DNA of 27,793 bases, from the NCBI GenBank assembly GCA_019648995.1, contig BLXT01006566.1, positions 687,232 through 715,024 on the forward strand, written 5' to 3'. The translations under genes were made by a program, and so were the position numbers. Shown piece by piece: positions 10,617 to 20,459 of the stretch (the first letter of the stretch is position 1; the number at the start of each line of letters is the position of its first letter). The notes below the pieces were generated by a model that searched no databases, was not told the DNA's origin, and saw only the letters and a program-made list of their open reading frames with translations. The stretch is from Plakobranchus ocellatus (lineage: Eukaryota > Mollusca > Gastropoda > Plakobranchidae).

Positions 10617-13600
10617 GTAAATAACATTTTTTTTTACAGGATTTTATGCAAATCTATATATCTATCAAGTGATGTTGCACTAGATCAGGTTCTCAATAGA
10701 ATTTTTTTTTTTTTGGGGGGGGGGGGGCTAGATGTTTAAATATATTTCTTGCATAGTTTTCTGGCTTTAGCTAATGTTAGCTATCCTGCAAAGATTACTG
10801 GCAGCAGAGACAGATGGAGGCCTACTTCATGTCTTCTCTTGTTAAGTTGATATGAAATAGGCCTTCATCTGCCTTTGTTGCCAATCTCTCCATGACAGTC
10901 TTTTCTCATCCATGTTTTGATTTCATCCTTCTACATGAGACATCTTCTGTTTGCTATTTATACTTTGCACTTGTTGGCAGACACAAACACTTTATATGAG
11001 TTTATTAAAATTTTAATTTAAGTAGCTCCCACAATGCTACATTTAGGGAGGTATCAATCTGCATGCCTTAAATCTTCCCATTAACAAGTAAATATGTTAT
11101 GTCCTAATGAGTAAGATGTCATATTACCTTCATGTGGGAAAAAATAGTTTCATGGTTTGTTCTTTTTTAAAAAAATATTGTAAACCCCATGTCTTGGCTC
11201 AGAATTAATATAACTCTACTAGTACACAGTTTTCACAAATGCGAATCTCTCAAAAACACTCTTCAGGCTATTTCAGTGCTGTAAGTAGTAAAATGTTAAA
11301 AATGCGACTTTTTCTTACTTAAATTGGTCTTCAGACAGAGCCCCAAGCTACATAATGAAGATTTTAATTTTTGTAAACCACAGTTGTGACACTGCTAATT
11401 TTTGTAAGGCCCTTAAGCATGCCTTTAGCGAAAAAGCAGGTATGAAAATAAATATTTTCCCTGTGTTTTGTACCAGGCTGAAGATCGTTCAGTCATTAAC
11501 TTTGAAAAATATGATCAGGAAAAGGCAACCAAGTCACTACCAACATGCATCTGTGCACCACCTCCAAGCCTGCACCATGAATTTCTTTACTCTTGTCAGA
11601 GAATGATATGGATGAATAATTGTAGGCTGATCACCTGTCTTCCTTCGCATGGTTTAACTTAGTTAGGCCTGGATTTTGACTACCCCATTCCATCCTACGT
11701 GCATTTGTTGCATATTTGATAAGCTGCTGGCAATGGCTCTGTGATAGCCTACTTTCTGATTTTATATAGACCATTAGAATGGCGTCCAGTCATAAACAAA
11801 AGGTGCGCATGTATGTATGGTAATTAAGAGTACATATATAGGGGTTTAAATTATACTATAAAATATCTGTCAGACCTTAAAACTATGCTTAGGTCGAGCA
11901 TCAAATTAGTAAGATAGCATTTGTTGAAATGGCAACTATTGTATCATTAATAAGCCAATTTCAATCAAGCGGAAAAACCCACAGGTTTTTGGGAACATTT
12001 ACTCCGTCAGGACCTTAGATTGTGAAGCAATTGCATCATCAAGGAAATGGGGCTTGAATGTAAACAAATGCCATTCTTGTGTTAGATCCAACTGTCTTCT
12101 AAGTGTATTTGTGTTACAATTAGACCTAAAATAAGTCTTGCTGTAACATAAAAATAATTCTAAAAGTATAAATTTATTTATTAGTGAAAGTTTGTTCATC
12201 AATGTGTCCATTGTGAGTGGGCAACAGGCTACATCGCCTACTCAAGTTGATTGTTGCCTACATTTGCTATTGCATACACTATACATGTTCAGGGCGAGGC
12301 TGAAATAGCCAAGAAACAGCAAGGCCATAGTGTTTTTTTTTTTTTAACATCGTTTAATTTATACCGTGACAAACTGGTAAACATTTTTTGTTATATAAAA
12401 AGAAAATTGAATGCTTTTTCGAATAAGCTAATTTTATTGTCGATATTTTGATAATCAATGCTCAAATTTTGCCCTCTTTTTTTTTTTCTTTTTTTTTAAA
12501 ACTTAAGCTTTTTTTTTTCAAAACTAAAGGTTTGAGATTAATTGGCATTCATTTATGCAAATGAGTATCTAGGAGCCAGGAACATGTATTGAATAGTGCT
12601 GTCAGTAGAAACCTTTTTTTTTTGTTGCTGTGAACTTTGAAACAGTCACTTTTTTCTCATTTGCCATTTTTCTCCAACATGATATAAAAGTAAGTTGTAA
12701 ACTCTGTTAAAGGGAGATTTGATGAATTGTGTGAAAAGAATGGTTACTTTGCTTCCATCTGACTCGCTAGGCAGGTTTTGAGTGCCTACTTTTAAAAATT
12801 TGAAATCCGTTCTCCCATATGTACTTTTGAAATAAAAAAGCCAAATCACTAGCTTTAAAAGCCTTTCTTCAGCTTTGAAATGTTTAATATGGGCCTATGG
12901 AAGACTAGGACTCCGAAGATTATAGGTCTACTAGATCTAAGGGAAATTCAGCATTGTTTACATGTTCGCCTCGTTTCGGCTAAACCACGTGACAAACCAG
13001 CTTAGTGTGGTTGAAAAAAAGACGCCGTTGCTGGAATTTCCCCTTAGTTGCACTTAGTTTATTAGATCTGTGGTTAGTTTTTATTTTTAAATTGCATTAT
13101 GTAGATTGTAGGTATGAAAAGCTTGTAAAATCACTTCCTGGTTTCTAAACGCTTAAATCTGTGTTTTTGTGGAACCCCTTTCTAGATATCAAAGAAGATT
13201 ACAGTGAGTGAAGTCTGCATGATGTTTAAATCTCTCAGGTACTTTGTGTACCAAAAGAGCTAGCAGGGAAATTTCTAACTTTTTTGTTGTTGTGAGTAAT
13301 CTTGAATTCCCTGGCAAGCCTTCCAATACAATTTTCCTCTGATCAAAGCAATTTTTAAGTTACAACAGAGTTTATCTTGTCAGTATGATAGTAAATTCTT
13401 TGGGACATTAGAAATTATTTTCAGTTTAAACATATTCTGATGTAGCCAGGATAATTTATAATTAAAAACTCACTTTGGGGCTTAAAAATCATTTTGGTTT
13501 AAACAACTTTTGCTGACAGCATGGTACAGTATGCATTATCGATACCTTTTTCAAAGATAGGGAAAAATCAATTTAATTTCATGGTGGCCTGTTACAGATT

Positions 13601-16600
13601 GTGAAATTGTTTTACTTGTCTGTCCAAACTTCCTTTCTTTGAGTCTGTAATGTTGGAAACATTACCATTCAAACTGTCTGCAAGATAAGCTATTTTATAA
13701 AAAAATTATGAAGGAATCAAATGCTTGTGCAATATTTTTGTATGATTTCTATTTTCGAAGTAAAAAAAACAAATTTCCCTATATTATGGGACATTTCATT
13801 CTTTTGGTTCCACTTTCAGGCAGCAAATCTTGTATTAAAAACAGATCCCAGTAATATAGAACTGTGCCAACACTACATCTCAACAATGCGACTGGTTGCA
13901 GAGAAGCATGTCATCAGAATGTAAGTTCACATCTTTGTGTGTCTGAGGAGGCTCATTATTGTTTTTTTTTTTTTTTAATTTGTACACACAAATCTGTATT
14001 GTTCACAGAAAGAAACAAACCCTTCAAACATTTTTATGTTTTGTTTGTTATTTGTTACTTTATGGTAGACTTTGAAGAAGGATTTGTCACTTTCCTGGTT
14101 TAGCTAGTAATGATTATGTTGCTCATTGATTTTTTGAAAACCAGCTTGTATGACATAATTAAATCTTTATTTCTTCTGTTTGCATGTGTTTTTTTTTTTT
14201 CTTTCACGGTAAAAAGATGACTTTCGTCAGTCACGAAACGTGTAGAAGTGAAGAAACTATTGACATGCAGTTGTTATACTGACATTTTATTCTGTAATAT
14301 TGTTCAGAGAGAATTAAAGGGCAACTACCACACATTCAGTACAAGTTAGCACTCATTAGATAAGGTGACCTGTATGAGTAAAAATTTAATGCACGGTAGT
14401 TGTCAATTTACCAGTAAATTAAGTTTAAACCAAGAGATGAATAGTAGGATTAGGTCTACAATGGATTTGCGATTGATTGACTAGAAAATGTTTATTTCTT
14501 ATAGCAAGGCAACTCATCATAAATTATTTTGCTCTAAAAAGACTGCTGATCTCGACATTAAAAGAAAGGCTGCAAAATTCATTCAGCCAATACTTTCTTC
14601 TGTGGATGATTTCTTACCTTTTGAAACCTTTTATTGCAGTTAACATATGTTAGATTAATCAATTTGGACAAGTTTGACCTCAAAGTTTTGATCTAAGAAA
14701 GAAAAGTGCAAGATTGTACATGCACATGTGAAACTTTTGGTCTTTTTTATTTTTTCTCTCAGATCCCCCAGCATCAAACGAACCTTCTGCAAATCCTGTA
14801 ATGTTGTGCTTGTACCTGGGCAGACTGCTAGGATCAGAGGCAGAAGTAAGTAATTTTTTGTTCTCTTTTAAAAGTTAATGTAAAGCGCATCTGCCCATTC
14901 ATTGTAAACTATGGTGTACAACCACTGCAGTTTATTAAGAACACTATTTTTGAGGTTTTCCTACAAAAGCAAAGTTTATGGCGGCAATGAATGTTGCAAA
15001 CTTTTTTCATGGTGCTTAACTTTTAAAATCACACTTTTCTCATAACACAGGTGAAGTATGTCTTTGATATCATGTGATATGTCTTTGCGGGATGATCCAG
15101 GATGCTAATTTTGTTGCAGAATGTTTTATTATGTAAGAGAACCACAGTTCTTCATTATTGTTTTAACTCTATAACTCTGAGCGGCTGCTCCTAGCGGCCG
15201 ACGGAACGATACGCATGACCGAGTGAGCAACCGCTAACTCTATGAAAGAAAAGCGGCGAGGGAGAAAACTCCGTTCAGATGTGGAAAAAAAATCGGACAC
15301 AAAGAGTTAAATGACTAGCAGAACATGATGTAGCAAAATAACATTATGCAATTGATAATTCAGTTTACAGAATTTGAATTTTTTAAGAGGGTGAGGAGAA
15401 GAGGATATTTATGGGAGACTGGAGTAATGTCTGCCTCACAGACTGGAAGGGAATCACAATTGATGTTTTTCAATGTAGTAGTGGTGGCTAGGCACACGGT
15501 TGCATTTTTTTTGACAGTCAAGAATTTAGCTTTCGTGGCATTGTTGGTGAAGAAAGCCTCATCTAACCTGTTACGACAAGAGGAATATTTTTGTATTTAG
15601 ACTGAGAAAGTTGCCTTGCAGTAAAGAGTAATATGAAATATGTCACCTGTCCGTTCAAAATCTTGTTTTTCAGCTATCACATATGAACCATTCTCAAAAG
15701 GTCAGATAAGAGACCTGACAAGCACATCCATTTTCAATCTTGATTAAAAAACCCAGAAAACTTTGCCTACTTGAAAGGACCATGTAATTACATAAAAACA
15801 CTGGCAAAAGATACTTTTTTCGTTCAATATGAATTTTTCTTCATTTGTTCAGCCTTCACAAAATCTTCCAGATGTTACAGGTGACACAAATATGTAGTAA
15901 GATTTTCTTTTTTCTACAAAGATTTTTTTGGGGAGAACCAGATTTTCAAATAATGTTGTGCTTAGATCTAGACTAAGGTTTTACTCTCACAGTCCTTTGT
16001 TAAGAGACATGTTGTGTTATTTGTGTCATTGTAATGTAAATAGATGATACTTTTTTTCTTTATTTCACTATGCTTAGTTCTCTCTTGTTAAATGAGTAAC
16101 ATAATTGTATATTCATCCTGACGTGAGAAAGAATTATCAGTTATATTTCATAGCGCCCATAGTCAAAGAAGAAAATGTTGAACATGCTTCTGGATGTTAC
16201 TGTGACAAAAAATTTGTGTCATTGTGACATACAGAACATATTGATGATAATTTTATTGCTTTTTCAAAATATTAGTTCTTTCTTTTTAAATATATGACAT
16301 AATTGAATATTTATGCTGANNNNNNNNNNNNNNNNNNNNNNNNNNNNNNNNNNNNNNNNNNNNNNNNNNNNNNNNNNNNNNNNNNNNNNNNNNNNNNNNN
16401 NNNNNNNNNNNNNNNNNNNNNNNNNNNNNNNNNNNNNNNNNNNNNNNNNNNNNNNNNNNNNNNNNNNNNNNNNNNNNNNNNNNNNNNNNNNNNNNNGACA
16501 AAAATTTGTGTCATTGTGACATACAGAACATATTGATGATAATTTTATTGCTTTTTCAAAATTATTAGTTCTTTCTTTTAAAATATATGACATAATTGAA

Positions 16601-19495
16601 TATTTATGCTGACCTTATAAATAATAATCAGTTATATTTCTTAGAGTCCAAAATCAAGGAAGAAAATGTTCACCATGCTTCCAAATGTTACTCCAAAATT
16701 TTGTCACTGTCACATATGGAAAAAAGCATCACGACACAGAAAATGCCTTGCTATTTAAATAAAATCACATACATAACACTTTTATGCCTATATTATGGAT
16801 AATCAGTCTAAATCATTCTGTAAAAAGTTTTATTTTGTCATAGTAACATCCAGAAGAAGAAGAGGAAAGTTGGGTTTTTTTACTTCTTTTGGGTATAAAA
16901 AAATTATTTGCCTTGGATTAATTACCAATATTCCTGTGTGGTGGCCTACAGATGACCAAGTCAAAAAAAAACAACAAAAAAACAAAACCCAAACCTTTTG
17001 CTCCCAAACGATACAGTGACATAAATTTGTGTCAGTGGAAGCAAAATATCTTATTAATGGATTGAATCCACCTGCAAAAATGGAGCACACCTCTGTAGTG
17101 TATACATAGTTGAGTATTTTTTTAAGTAAAAGCTAAAAATAAAATTATTTCGATTATTTGCAAAATTAAACCTTATGTACGCTACATTGTAGATCTAGTT
17201 TTCCGGACTTTACAACTGCTAATAGGTGACACAAATCAGAATGAATCTTGTTTAATACTCTCTCTTCATACTATTGCCTAACAGAGAACTGAAAACTGAA
17301 GTCGATACCATTCTGGTGTTTTAGGACAACATTGACTACACAAAGTGCCAATGTGGATGATAATCAGATGCGCTTCCATACATTATGTAATGACAAAAAC
17401 CAAACAGATTTTTTACGTGCCAAACTGAGAGATTAACCTGTGGCGAAATAAATCGTTTTCTTTTATTTATACATAAAAAAATAAATGAAATTTTGAGAAA
17501 AACCTAATCTTTCAAGATAATACTATTCCATGTATTTATTTTCAAGTCCCAAAATAATAGGTACCGATGGCATAAAGCATATTGTCCGGAAGCGCTTATT
17601 TTGATCTCTTGTTGTGCCGTATCCGCAATTTGTAGACATTTCTGTAGTATTTAGGAGTTCGGTATACATACCTTTTGAAAATATGAAACACCTCTCAATT
17701 GATTTGCAAACATTTAAATAGAAGAAAACATGTGCAAAAGATAGGCATGTATTTTTATCAGGTTTTGTGTAAGGAAAAAATGGCCAAATAGTTTCTTAAA
17801 GAAAATATGAATCAACAAATATTATGGATATTGTCTCTCTGTTACATTCTTTTTATATGTCTAAGCATTTTAAAGACAATATTGAGTGTATTGAAAATAA
17901 GTAGGAATTGAAGATTGACCTTTTGAGAATGGCTCATGTATAAAATAGATGTAAAGCAAAAAAGTCAAATGTATTTGGGGATATTAAAAAGAAATCTCTA
18001 AAGATAGCCTGTATCCGTAACCTATAATCATAATGTTGTCTCTTATTTAAATCAGTGGTTCAAGCAAATATTTTACAAATATGTTAAAGCTAAAAACCTG
18101 CTATGGAAAGCACACATACTTTTTTCAATAAAAAGAGTAAGGAATAGGATTTCATTATTACTGTTCTAATTACTATAAAAGCTAAATTTTCAAATGTATT
18201 TAGAAAAAGGATGCACAAGTTGGATGTGCGTTTGTCCTTTTTATGGTTGAAATGTAAAAATTCTGGGCTTTCTGATGCACTGACTGGGATAACAGCCGAT
18301 ACACCAGACCTCAAGTTGATTTGTTCAAAGGGACTGATAAAGCAATGATAAAAGATGCCCAGGCGTGCTCTGACTTTGAAATGTTTAGCTCAGCCAAAGT
18401 CTTAGGTGTGATAATTCCACAACTTCCCTGTCATAATTTTTTCTCTGCCATTGAATTTTTGGTAATCGAGATTCTCTGTCATTCTGTGTCAGCATAAAAA
18501 AAAATGCCATCCATCATAGGACAAGCATTTTACTGCTTGTCAGTATAAGTCTCTATCTATGGCTCTTCTGCCTATCACAGTGAATGTTGGCTTCAGTGTA
18601 TCCCAAATGTCCATTATCCACTGTTTATTCCGTCTTCCTCAGTCTCTTATTCTCATAACAGCTCTGTCTAGAGTCTTTTATTATTCATTTCTAAAAGGCT
18701 ATAATAAAATTAATTAGACTCCATTTTTCGGAGTCTAAAAATTATAGATATATTTACAACAGCTGTCCTCTTAGCGTACTTCTCTAATATATGTTGAGTT
18801 GTTAATTCATTCTTTGAGATGCCTTTTAAAAAAAATTGTGAAAGTCTCATCTCATATCTAGATTTCTGATAAGATAATCAACACAGCCCTATCTAGTTTT
18901 GTTGTCACCATTTCAAAGTTCATAGAATGAAGTTTTGGCTGAGTTATGCGTCTTCCAACTGATTCAGACTGGTCTCCTGTTATAGTTTTACCACCATTTG
19001 CAAAGGATTTAAAAGTAAACAATAGATATGTTTACAATTATATGAAAAAAAGTTGCCTTTAGATTACTAAAATGTGATTATTATGCAACTATGAGTATGC
19101 ATATAATTGCAAGGGAATTAAGTTGTTAATGTTAGTTGAAGTTAAAATGTCTTACCAAATAATTAGGCCATCCCTTTTACACCTCTTTTAAAGAAGTTAT
19201 ATTTTTAAAAATTTTTTAACAACATATCTCAGCTCCTCTGGACTTTATTTTTAAAATTATTTATTTACTTCTTTATTTATTTTTTGCCCAGGATTCGTAA
19301 CACAGGGCACATAAAATGATCTGTGATTTTCTTTTCCATCTCTAAAAAAAATCAGGCAAAAGTGAACCTCACACAGTTGTGACATGCAAAATCTGTGGCG
19401 CAATCAAGCGGTTTATGTGGAGGAAGGTATACGAGCTTTGGTCTGAGAAACAGGAAGCTTGGATTGATGCTAACAAGCGAGAAAAAAAATCATGA
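10551..19495 (+). CDS. RPP21: RNase P/MRP protein subunit Rpp21 (Rpr2 family), four exons
   Basis: Coding exons 10551-10616, 13820-13920, 14763-14845 and 19356-19495 join to 129 codons. The protein is a small subunit of nuclear RNase P (and, by family, possibly RNase MRP) and acts in the nucleus in 5' tRNA processing; in archaea the family pairs with Rpp29/Rpp30 on the RNA. Seen here: an N-terminal helical segment (IFQRVNFLHQAANLVL, residues 13-28), a second helix with STMRLVAEKHVIRI (43-56), the SPSIKRTFCKSC block (57-68) and TCKICGAIKRF (93-103). Zinc-ribbon cysteines are C65, C68, C94 and C97. Human RPP21, recalled from memory, aligns without gaps over the first two blocks (QRLNFLYQAA; DPSVKRTLCRGC). 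All introns are GT-AG and phases agree (0, 2, 1). The length is slightly below the human 154 residues because the C-terminal tail is short. No polyadenylation signal was identified. Confidence is high. Confidence 0.93.
10702..10727. repeat. T13-G13 homopolymer block
   Basis: Thirteen T directly followed by thirteen G, about 85 bases after the exon 1 donor. It is a strictly two-part tract; the G run could support quadruplex structure and is prone to sequencing error. Confidence 0.8.
10797..10885 (+). repeat. Long intronic hairpin (34-bp arms)
   Basis: Arms 10797-10830 and 10852-10885 are inverted copies: 28 Watson-Crick pairs, three G-U pairs and three A-C mismatches, around a 21-base loop. 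The outermost bases suggest further pairing (agatt near 10792 with aatct near 10884) after a small bulge. All six differences are transitions. It lies in RPP21 intron 1 in the sense orientation. It could be a pre-miRNA-like transcript, a palindromic MITE, or a recent inverted duplication. The sequence alone does not decide. Confidence 0.65.
10900..12925. other. RPP21 intron 1, middle part, nothing recognised
   Basis: AT-rich intron sequence with poly-T tracts (near 12332-12345, 12478-12520). Open frames around 11355-11662 have no recognisable domain. I found no exon with conserved content in this stretch. Confidence 0.45.
12931..13071. mobile_element. Small palindromic MITE-like element in intron 1
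   Basis: Inverted arms at 12937-12953 (ctaagggaaattcagca) and 13029-13047 (tgctggaatttccccttag) match apart from two single-base indels. TAGATCT occurs at both outer edges (12932-12938, 13063-13069). The interior also holds AACCAC/GTGGTT. There is no coding content. Ends and target duplication are not certain. Confidence 0.55.
13820..13920 (+). CDS. RPP21: RPP21 coding exon 2
   Basis: Acceptor cactttcag, donor GTAAGT. Encodes residues 23-55 plus two bases of codon 56. It carries the helical region from AANLVLKTDP to LVAEKHVIR. The entry frame continues exon 1 directly (..NFLHQ | AANLVL..). Confidence 0.93.
14313..14411. mobile_element. Palindromic MITE-like element in intron 2
   Basis: Arms 14320-14336 (ggcaactaccacacatt) and 14388-14404 (aatgcacggtagttgtc) are inverted copies with only transition differences. 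A second, inner pair ACTCAT/ATGAGT lies inside. The whole forms a ~90-base stem-loop between exons 2 and 3. Confidence 0.55.
14763..14845 (+). CDS. RPP21: RPP21 coding exon 3
   Basis: Acceptor ttttctctcag, donor GTAAGT (preceded by AGAA). Completes codon 56 and encodes through residue 83. It holds the first zinc-ribbon cysteine pair in SIKRTFCKSCNVVLVPG and leaves phase 1. Confidence 0.93.
15160..15313. mobile_element. TTAA-flanked MITE, possibly piggyBac-like, in intron 3
   Basis: An abrupt GC-rich island in AT-rich intron. Its ends are TTTAACTCT (15162-15170) and AGAGTTAAA (15303-15311), a 9-bp inverted repeat containing TTAA on both sides, as expected from a piggyBac-type TTAA target duplication. 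Subterminal inverted pieces (agcggctgctc near 15181-15191, gagcaaccgct near 15226-15237) support an element. No coding capacity. The piggyBac assignment is an inference; other TTAA-targeting families such as Kolobok are alternatives. Confidence 0.5.
16010..17040. repeat. Tandem array, ~198-bp unit, in RPP21 intron 3
   Basis: Unit starts (ttagttct..) are at 16074, 16272 and 16565, with a diverged unit at about 16763. The first two are exactly 198 bp apart, as are the last two. Each unit carries a near-palindrome of the form tgacaaaaatttgtgtca (16203, 16497, weaker near 16694, and again near 17016). Similarity decays outward at both ends, and the central copies are most alike, as expected for an array homogenised in its middle. 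The assembly gap lies inside it. Confidence 0.8.
16320..16496. other. Assembly gap (177 N)
   Basis: Unsequenced bases inside the tandem array. Unit phase before and after the gap does not fit a 198-bp period: the spacing 16272 to 16565 is 293 bp. The N count is therefore probably only an estimate and at least one unit may be missing or mis-sized. Confidence 0.95.
17120..18540. other. RPP21 intron 3, distal part, no gene seen
   Basis: AT-rich intron sequence. Apart from the right inverted end at 17916-17939 I see no exon-like, RNA-like or transposase-like content. Confidence 0.45.
18544..18638 (-). pseudogene. Probable LINE 3'-end relic, minus strand
   Basis: On the minus strand one frame reads GRRNKQWIMDIWDT followed by GRRAIDRDLY. 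This resembles the basic segment after the reverse transcriptase of many LINEs (G-R-P-R-K-R-W-x-D-x-I .. A-x-D-R-x-x-W). It ends in a stop and has no reverse transcriptase core beside it, so it would be a 5'-truncated, decayed copy. The match is short and recalled from general family knowledge. Confidence 0.4.
18714..18738. repeat. Perfect 9-bp hairpin
   Basis: TTAGACTCC (18714-18722) and GGAGTCTAA (18730-18738) are perfect inverse complements with a 7-base loop of mainly T. It is intronic and small, possibly by chance. Confidence 0.6.
19356..19495 (+). CDS. RPP21: RPP21 coding exon 4 and stop
   Basis: Acceptor aaaaaaaatcag, a weak pyrimidine tract but the phase fits. Encodes residues 84-129, starting SKSEPHTVVTCKICGAIKRF with the second cysteine pair, then a tryptophan- and lysine-rich tail (ELWSEKQEAWIDANKREKKS), then TGA at 19493-19495. 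The alignment with known family members needs no additional exon between exons 3 and 4. Confidence 0.9.
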
Positions 19496-19688
19496 ACGGA
19501 GCTTACTTACAAAATATCTTTACATTTTGTTACACATTAATTACAGTGTATATAAATTGTATAAGAACCTTTTATCAAAAGGCCTTAAAATTCGCACTAA
19601 AATGATGGACATGATACAACATCTTTGAACCGATTCCATCCATATTTTTATCATGGTCTGGCCAGGTTTATTTTGCTATCATCAACTA

Positions 19689-20338
19689 TAATCGTCAAAA
19701 TCAACCTCTGGGTTATATGAGGTTTTCTCTCCAAAATATGTCAGTAGGTTCAAGACGTATCCTGTAGAGCTATCACACAAACCAAATACCTTTATGTAAT
19801 TTTTTTGGTTTCGATGGGTTTAACATGTTGCACACCCACCGATCCTGAAATCCCACCACCATCTCAGCCAGGGCTAGGTTCTGGATGGGATAGAAAACTC
19901 TGCGAAAATTCTGTATGAGTATATCCATGAGTGGTTCTATCTTTTCTTTCAAAGAAGCTGTGGCAGATTCAGAGCAATGAAAAAACAGAGCCTCAAATCT
20001 TGGCCTAGCAAATATTTTACTGTACCACGGTTTGTAGCAAGGCGATTCCTCAGAGGCCCAGCACAGGTGGATAGATGCAGACTTGTCAATGCCTATCTGG
20101 ATCACAACGGCGAGAAACTTCTAGAATTCAGACTCCGTCACAGGGTACCAGTTCGAAAAACTGATTGCCTTCAAGCTGGACAATTGAGAGCACACCTATG
20201 GTCTACATAGGTATTGATAGCTGCCAATGTAAAATGGACAACTTGATTTGTAAATAAAACCTGGAGGGCATCCAAGGGTGAAGACTCTATTCCGAGATCC
20301 GCCAGCAGCCCTACTCCATTTGGAGGCATGAATCTGAA
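19689..20338 (-). pseudogene. piggyBac-type transposase relic
   Basis: Three minus-strand segments in order resemble piggyBac/PGBD transposases. The N-terminal domain start is FRFMPPNGVG..SPLDALQVLFTNQVVHF (20338 to about 20180). Then come KFLAVVIQIGIDK, YSKIFARPRFEALFF, IEPLMDILIQNF, YPIQNLALAEMVVGFQDRW and PKKLHKGIWFV (about 20120-19774), then DSSTGYVLNLLTYFGEKTSY (about 19779-19690). The gene is decayed: there is a TGA at 20173-20171 with a frame change, a TAG at 20123-20121, a frameshift near 19780, and a stop near 19689. The catalytic second half is missing. The position of the first catalytic aspartate (family pattern T-I-D-E) reads L-A-E, so that residue is also lost. It lies about 190 bp beyond the RPP21 stop in opposite orientation. 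A plain DNA transposon relic. Confidence 0.85.
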
Positions 20339-20426
20339 GCTGTTGCTGGATTCTCCTCCAGATACCTAAAAAAGGAAATAAAATAATATTTTACTACAAA
20401 ATTATTTACAGGTATGATCCGAAAAA

Positions 20427-20453
20427 CAGTAGTAGTAATAGTAGTGGTAGTAG
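20427..20453. repeat. (TAG)n-like microsatellite
   Basis: A short imperfect run of GTA/TAG triplets (agtagtagtaatagtagtgg and onward), the only simple repeat in this stretch. Confidence 0.7.
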
Positions 20454-20459
20454 CTACGC

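Larger units (their letters stand above)
15681..17939. repeat. Composite repeat: inverted ends around a tandem array
   Basis: A 24-base motif containing ccattctcaaaaggtca at 15681-15704 recurs in inverted orientation at 17916-17939 with two mismatches, both transitions. Between them lies the ~198-bp tandem array. Half-palindrome pieces ggtgacacaaat occur near both sides (15881 and 17225), matching a palindrome inside each array unit. This arrangement resembles non-autonomous elements with tandem cores, such as Helentron-associated or pearl-like elements of molluscs. Terminal hallmarks and the target site were not established, so the class is open. Confidence 0.45.

Noticed and set aside
11355-11662. 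Possible extra RPP21 or nested exon
   Set aside because: RPP21 exons 1 and 2 already join in phase with full family alignment; the frames here match nothing.
16264-16593. Open frames across the N run
   Set aside because: They consist of unknown residues through the assembly gap.
16010-17040. CRISPR-like array
   Set aside because: The unit is 198 bp, contiguous without unique spacers, in a eukaryotic intron.
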